DNA of 7,064 bases, from NCBI GenBank assembly GCA_027058345.1, contig JALUTC010000219.1, forward strand, positions 1-7,064. The letters are read 5' to 3'. Position 1 is the stretch's first letter. Each line of letters begins with the position of its first letter. Below the pieces are notes generated by a model. The model saw only the letters and a program-made list of their open reading frames with translations, searched no databases and was not told the DNA's origin. Both the position numbers and the translations under genes were made by a program. Shown here one piece after another: positions 4,463-7,064 of this stretch. This DNA is from an archaeon. Its GTDB lineage: Archaea; Hydrothermarchaeota; Hydrothermarchaeia; JALTZZ01; JALUTC01.

Positions 4463-5383
4463 ATGCCGATAAAGGAGAGCAAATATATATGGTTTAATGG
4501 TAAATTCGTTCCATGGAATGAAGCTAAAATTCATGTCCTAACACATTCGTTACATTATGGTTCAGGAGTTTTCGAAGGAATTAGATGTTATAAAACTAAA
4601 TATGGACCTGCAATTTTCAGATTAAAAGACCATATAAAAAGGTTGTACGCATCTGCAAGGGTATACTTCATGAATATACCATATAAGATGGAAGAGTTGA
4701 TAAATGCATGCAAGGAATTGGTGAAGGTAAATGAATTGGAAGAATGTTATATAAGACCAATAGTTTTCAGAGGATATGGAGAAATGGGATTAAATCCATT
4801 AAATGCTAAGGTTGAAGTTGCAATTGCCTGCTGGGAATGGGGACCATATTTAGGAAAGGAAGGTATAGAGAAAGGTATTAAGGCAAAGATATCCTCGATA
4901 AGAAGAATCGAACCAAATATATTACCTCCAAATGTTAAATGTACTGGACATTACGCAAATAGTATACTTGCAAAGGTGGAAGCAATAATTTCAGGATTTG
5001 ATGAAGCAATAATGTTAGATCATAGAGGATACGTGGCTGAGGGTCCAGGTGAAAATATATTCGTAGTTAAGGATGAAACAATATATACTCCTCCGGAACA
5101 TGCAAGTATACTTAAAGGAATTACAAGAGATACTGTTATAACAATTGCTAAAGAATTGGGTTACGATGTAATCGAGACGGATATAACAAGAGACTTTCTA
5201 TATCTAGCAGATGAAGTCTTCTTTACAGGAACAGCTGCGGAGATAACTCCTATAAGACAAATAGATGCCTATGAATATAAAGCACCTGGACCAATAACTA
5301 AAAAGATACAGAAGAAATTCTACGAGATAGTTAGGGGTGAGGATGAAAAATATCTTGATTGGCTGGACTTCATCTATAAGTAA
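4463..5383 (+). CDS. ilvE: Branched-chain amino acid aminotransferase
   Basis: A fold-type IV PLP aminotransferase that interconverts leucine, isoleucine and valine with their 2-oxoacids using 2-oxoglutarate/glutamate, cytosolic. The 306-aa length is full for IlvE. Motifs: YIWFNGKFVPWNEA (8-21), HYGSGVFEGIR (31-41) typical of the branched-chain enzyme, YIRPIVFRGYGEMGLNP (96-112), PLP-lysine Lys159 in PPNVKCTGHYANS (155-167), Glu193 in EGPGENIF (193-200), TPPEHASILKGITRD (209-223), and the phosphate-binding TGTAAEITPI (255-264). D-amino-acid transaminase or ADC lyase are less likely given the RPIVFRGYG and ACWEWGPYLG segments. It starts 15 bp from the divergent operon, with no visible Shine-Dalgarno. 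The FKBP gene follows after 30 bp on the same strand. Confidence 0.96.
   Translation: MPIKESKYIWFNGKFVPWNEAKIHVLTHSLHYGSGVFEGIRCYKTKYGPAIFRLKDHIKRLYASARVYFMNIPYKMEELINACKELVKVNELEECYIRPIVFRGYGEMGLNPLNAKVEVAIACWEWGPYLGKEGIEKGIKAKISSIRRIEPNILPPNVKCTGHYANSILAKVEAIISGFDEAIMLDHRGYVAEGPGENIFVVKDETIYTPPEHASILKGITRDTVITIAKELGYDVIETDITRDFLYLADEVFFTGTAAEITPIRQIDAYEYKAPGPITKKIQKKFYEIVRGEDEKYLDWLDFIYK
4481..4490 (-). promoter_or_regulatory. Candidate TATA box for the six-gene minus-strand operon
   Basis: On the minus strand ATATATATTT lies 34-43 nt upstream of the ATG at 4447, inside the 5' end of ilvE. A start about 25-30 nt downstream would leave a leader of about 10 nt, in keeping with the missing Shine-Dalgarno. 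With the ilvE box this makes two promoters that each lie in the other gene. Position is right, but A/T richness lowers its weight. Confidence 0.35.
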
Positions 5384-5413
5384 ATTTCAAAATTGTATTT
5401 ATTCTTTTATTTT

Positions 5414-6103
5414 ATGTCTAGAGAGGTAAAGGTTGGAGATTTTGTAAAGATAAATTTTACCGGAAGGATAAAGGGAGGAAATGTATTCGATACAACATAC
5501 GAGGAAGTTGCTAAAAAGCATGGAATATATAGGGAAGGGTTTAAGTATAAACCTGTAAACATAATAGTTGGAGAAGGTCACGTGATAAAAGGTTTGGATG
5601 AAGCACTCGTTGGAATGAAGGTAGGAGAAGTTAAGAGGGTTGAAATTCCACCCGAAAAGGCATTCGGTAAAAGGGATGAGAGATTGATAAGGATTTTTCC
5701 TATTAGACAATTCAAAAGGCAGGGGATAAATCCAGTTCCAGGAATGTTGGTTGAAATAAATGGTATAGTTGGTAAAGTTATAAGCGTTGATGGTGGTAGA
5801 GTTAAAGTTGATTTCAACCCTGAATTGGCAGGAAAGGTTGTGGAATATGAAGTTAAAGTGGAAGAAATTGCTGAAACATTGAACGATAAGGTTAGATTCC
5901 TATTCGAAAGAAATTTTAGGAGTGTTGACGTTGATAAGGTAGAGATAAAGGTTGAAAATGATAGAATTTATGTAAAATTGCCGGAAGATGTTAAAAATTC
6001 CTCAACAATACAAGCAGAAAAATCTGGATTTATTGATGAAGTTTTCAAATACTTAAAGGAAATAAATCAGATAACGTTTGAGGAAACTTACAGGAGGAAA
6101 TGA
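5414..6103 (+). CDS. Long archaeal FKBP-type peptidyl-prolyl cis-trans isomerase
   Basis: Catalyses prolyl isomerisation and acts as a folding chaperone in the cytosol. Start ATG 5414 (229 aa) is chosen over ATG 5393 because MSREVKVGDFVKINFTGR matches the usual N-terminus and the extra MYLFFYF is coded by A/T-rich spacer. FKBP core: VKINFTGRIKGGNVFDTT (11-28), then IVGEGHVIKGLDEALVGMKVGE (51-72) and IPPEKAFGKRD (78-88). An insert-in-flap region follows (about 85-130, with GMLVEINGIVGKV), then the FKBP closing segment VDFNPELAGKVVEYEVKV (132-149). Residues about 150-229 are the extra C-terminal domain of the long archaeal class (like the roughly 230-aa methanogen FKBPs). No signal peptide; no Shine-Dalgarno at 5414. 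It overlaps the DUF371 gene by 4 nt (ATGA). Confidence 0.94.
   Translation: MSREVKVGDFVKINFTGRIKGGNVFDTTYEEVAKKHGIYREGFKYKPVNIIVGEGHVIKGLDEALVGMKVGEVKRVEIPPEKAFGKRDERLIRIFPIRQFKRQGINPVPGMLVEINGIVGKVISVDGGRVKVDFNPELAGKVVEYEVKVEEIAETLNDKVRFLFERNFRSVDVDKVEIKVENDRIYVKLPEDVKNSSTIQAEKSGFIDEVFKYLKEINQITFEETYRRK
6092..6097 (+). promoter_or_regulatory. Shine-Dalgarno AGGAGG before the DUF371 gene
   Basis: A perfect AGGAGG in the last codons of the FKBP gene, only 2 nt before the ATG at 6100. The match is strong but the spacing is unusually short, and no later in-frame ATG would keep the conserved N-terminus. With the ATGA overlap it suggests reinitiation by ribosomes finishing FKBP. Confidence 0.5.
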
Positions 6104-6516
6104 AGGAAGAGATAATTGCATATGGACATGAAAATATAACTGCAAAACATAGAACAACATTTCAGATAACAAAAGATGAAGAAATATCTTTAAGAGCTGA
6201 TTGTATAATTGCAGTATCTAGCAATAAAGCCATAAATGATTTGGATGAGGAATTTAAGAACGAATTAAGAGACGATAATTCCATTCTAAAAATTATTATA
6301 AAGGTTGATGATTTGAAAGATGAGATAATAGCATATGGTTCAAAAAATTTAATCCTAAATCATGATAGGGATATAGTGATTAGAAGAAGTAACTTTATAG
6401 ATTCTAGAACATTGGCAATAAAATCCAATAAAGCTGCTAAAGATATTGATAGAAGAATTATTGACAGGATAAGAGATAGGAAAAAAAGGATAAAATTTCT
6501 CCTATATATTTTATAA
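6100..6516 (+). CDS. DUF371 family protein, internally duplicated
   Basis: The 138 aa match the archaeal DUF371 family in layout and length; biochemical function is unknown to me. Key segments are EEIIAYGHENITAKHRTTFQ (3-22), ADCIIAVSSNKAINDL (33-48), DEIIAYGSKNLILNH (74-88) and LAIKSNKAAKDIDRR (105-119). The two halves resemble each other: EIIAYG-x-x-N plus a later His, then Asn-Lys-Ala followed by Asp-Leu/Ile, spaced alike. It looks like two copies of a roughly 45-residue unit. No signal peptide, membrane helix or Cys-rich metal site. Coupled to FKBP by ATGA and a strong ribosome-binding site, so probably coexpressed. Its last 6 nt overlap the convergent dehydrogenase gene, and the tail (KKRIKFLLYIL) is basic-hydrophobic. 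Confidence 0.88.
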   Translation: MKEEIIAYGHENITAKHRTTFQITKDEEISLRADCIIAVSSNKAINDLDEEFKNELRDDNSILKIIIKVDDLKDEIIAYGSKNLILNHDRDIVIRRSNFIDSRTLAIKSNKAAKDIDRRIIDRIRDRKKRIKFLLYIL

Positions 6517-7064
6517 ATCGTTACAACCAAGCTTTATTACCTTAAAACCTAAGGCCTCTGCAACATTCTTATCTATAACGTTTCGTACATCTATGATAAT
6601 CTTCTTCCTAACAATTTTCGATACTTCATTTAAGTCTAACCTCTTATACAAATCGTGATCAGTTAATATTACAATTGCATCGCTACCTCTTAATGCATCG
6701 TACACATCTTTATATATTTTTATTCCATTATATCTATTCAGAGATACATAAGGATCATGAACCCTGATTTCATATTTATCCCTGATCATATTTATAACCT
6801 CTAACGATGGAGAATTTCTAATATCTGAAACATTTCCTTTATAAGCAAGTCCTAAAATTGCCAATCTACCTTTAGGTACAAATTTATATATAATTTTAAC
6901 AACATGTTTTGGCATGTATTCATTAACCTCTATTGCGGAATTTATAATCTTTGAATTTATTCCTGCATTTTTAAATGCATGAAGAAGAAACCTCGTATCT
7001 TTAGGCAGACATCCACCTCCAACTCCAGGACCTGGGTATAGCATGTTAACTCTAGGATGAGTAT
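6511..7064 (-). CDS. Nucleotide-sugar dehydrogenase (UDP-ManNAc/UDP-glucose dehydrogenase family), C-terminal part
   Basis: These NAD-dependent enzymes oxidise the C6 alcohol of a UDP-sugar to the uronate in two steps, supplying surface polysaccharide or N-glycan precursors. About 183 C-terminal residues are visible; the N-terminal NAD domain lies beyond the right edge. The frame continues past the Met at 7044 with HPRVN, so that Met is not the start. The active-site loop is PGPGVGGGCLPKD, with the catalytic Cys coded at 7011-7009. Next come the central helix (INSAIEVNEYMPKHVVKI), then ILGLAYKGNVSDIRNSPSLEVI and VHDPYV of the UDP-binding domain, then AIVILTDHDLY. HPRVN plus PGPGVGG resembles WecC-type UDP-ManNAc dehydrogenases, but CLPKDT resembles UDP-glucose dehydrogenases, so the sugar is left open. 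The stop overlaps the DUF371 gene end. Confidence 0.9.
   Translation of the reverse strand, partial: THPRVNMLYPGPGVGGGCLPKDTRFLLHAFKNAGINSKIINSAIEVNEYMPKHVVKIIYKFVPKGRLAILGLAYKGNVSDIRNSPSLEVINMIRDKYEIRVHDPYVSLNRYNGIKIYKDVYDALRGSDAIVILTDHDLYKRLDLNEVSKIVRKKIIIDVRNVIDKNVAEALGFKVIKLGCNDL

Noticed and set aside
4448..4534. Longer 103-aa version of the small operon-leading protein, starting at 4534
   Set aside because: It would run 72 nt antisense through the conserved start of ilvE; its extra residues mirror the ilvE coding sequence. The ATG at 4447 is simpler and fits the candidate promoter.
5399..5817. Two minus-strand open frames antisense to the FKBP gene
   Set aside because: Both fall within a well-conserved FKBP coding region and have compositions expected of antisense frames; no ribosome-binding site or context.
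1..7064. tRNA genes, CRISPR arrays, insertion sequences or defence genes
   Set aside because: Looked for on both strands; no cloverleaf-like segment, regular spaced repeat, transposase or terminal inverted repeat was found.

Overview
The window comes from an archaeon with low-GC DNA. Archaeal or archaeal-eukaryotic families present are ABCE1, ribosomal protein L37e, an Sm/LSm protein, a long FKBP with a C-terminal extension, DUF371, and a HisA/HisF-related protein of the type known from methanogens and Archaeoglobus. The box C/D guide RNAs suggest a thermophile. I cannot fix the lineage: a euryarchaeon or a deep uncultured group both fit. I see no insertion sequence, CRISPR array, tRNA, rRNA or sign of recent transfer. 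It looks like compact core genome.

Left part (1-1232): the N-terminal third of ABCE1 (ribosome recycling) reads leftward off the edge, and a korC-like 2-oxoacid:ferredoxin oxidoreductase gamma subunit reads rightward. Three canonical box C/D guide sRNAs surround korC and do not show as protein genes. One lies on the minus strand in the ABCE1 leader (536-584). One on the plus strand ends on the first base of the korC start codon (609-657). One on the plus strand has a C box that contains the korC stop codon (1184-1232). All three have identical geometry: C box, 12-nt guide, D' box, 3-nt spacer, C' box, 12-nt guide, D box. This is the most interesting content of the window.

Middle (1224-4447, minus strand): a tightly overlapping six-gene operon. 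In transcription order it holds a 74-aa unknown protein, a HisA/HisF-related TIM barrel, an Sm-like protein, ribosomal protein L37e, PurF and an XTP/dITP pyrophosphatase-like protein. Every junction overlaps (4, 20, 4, 1 and about 40 nt). The operon mixes RNA/ribosome functions with purine synthesis and nucleotide-pool cleaning. It ends tail-to-tail with korC and its downstream sRNA.

Right part (4463-7064): ilvE, a long archaeal FKBP prolyl isomerase and a DUF371 protein run on the plus strand. They meet, with a 6-nt convergent overlap, the C-terminal part of a nucleotide-sugar dehydrogenase (minus strand) that runs off the right edge.
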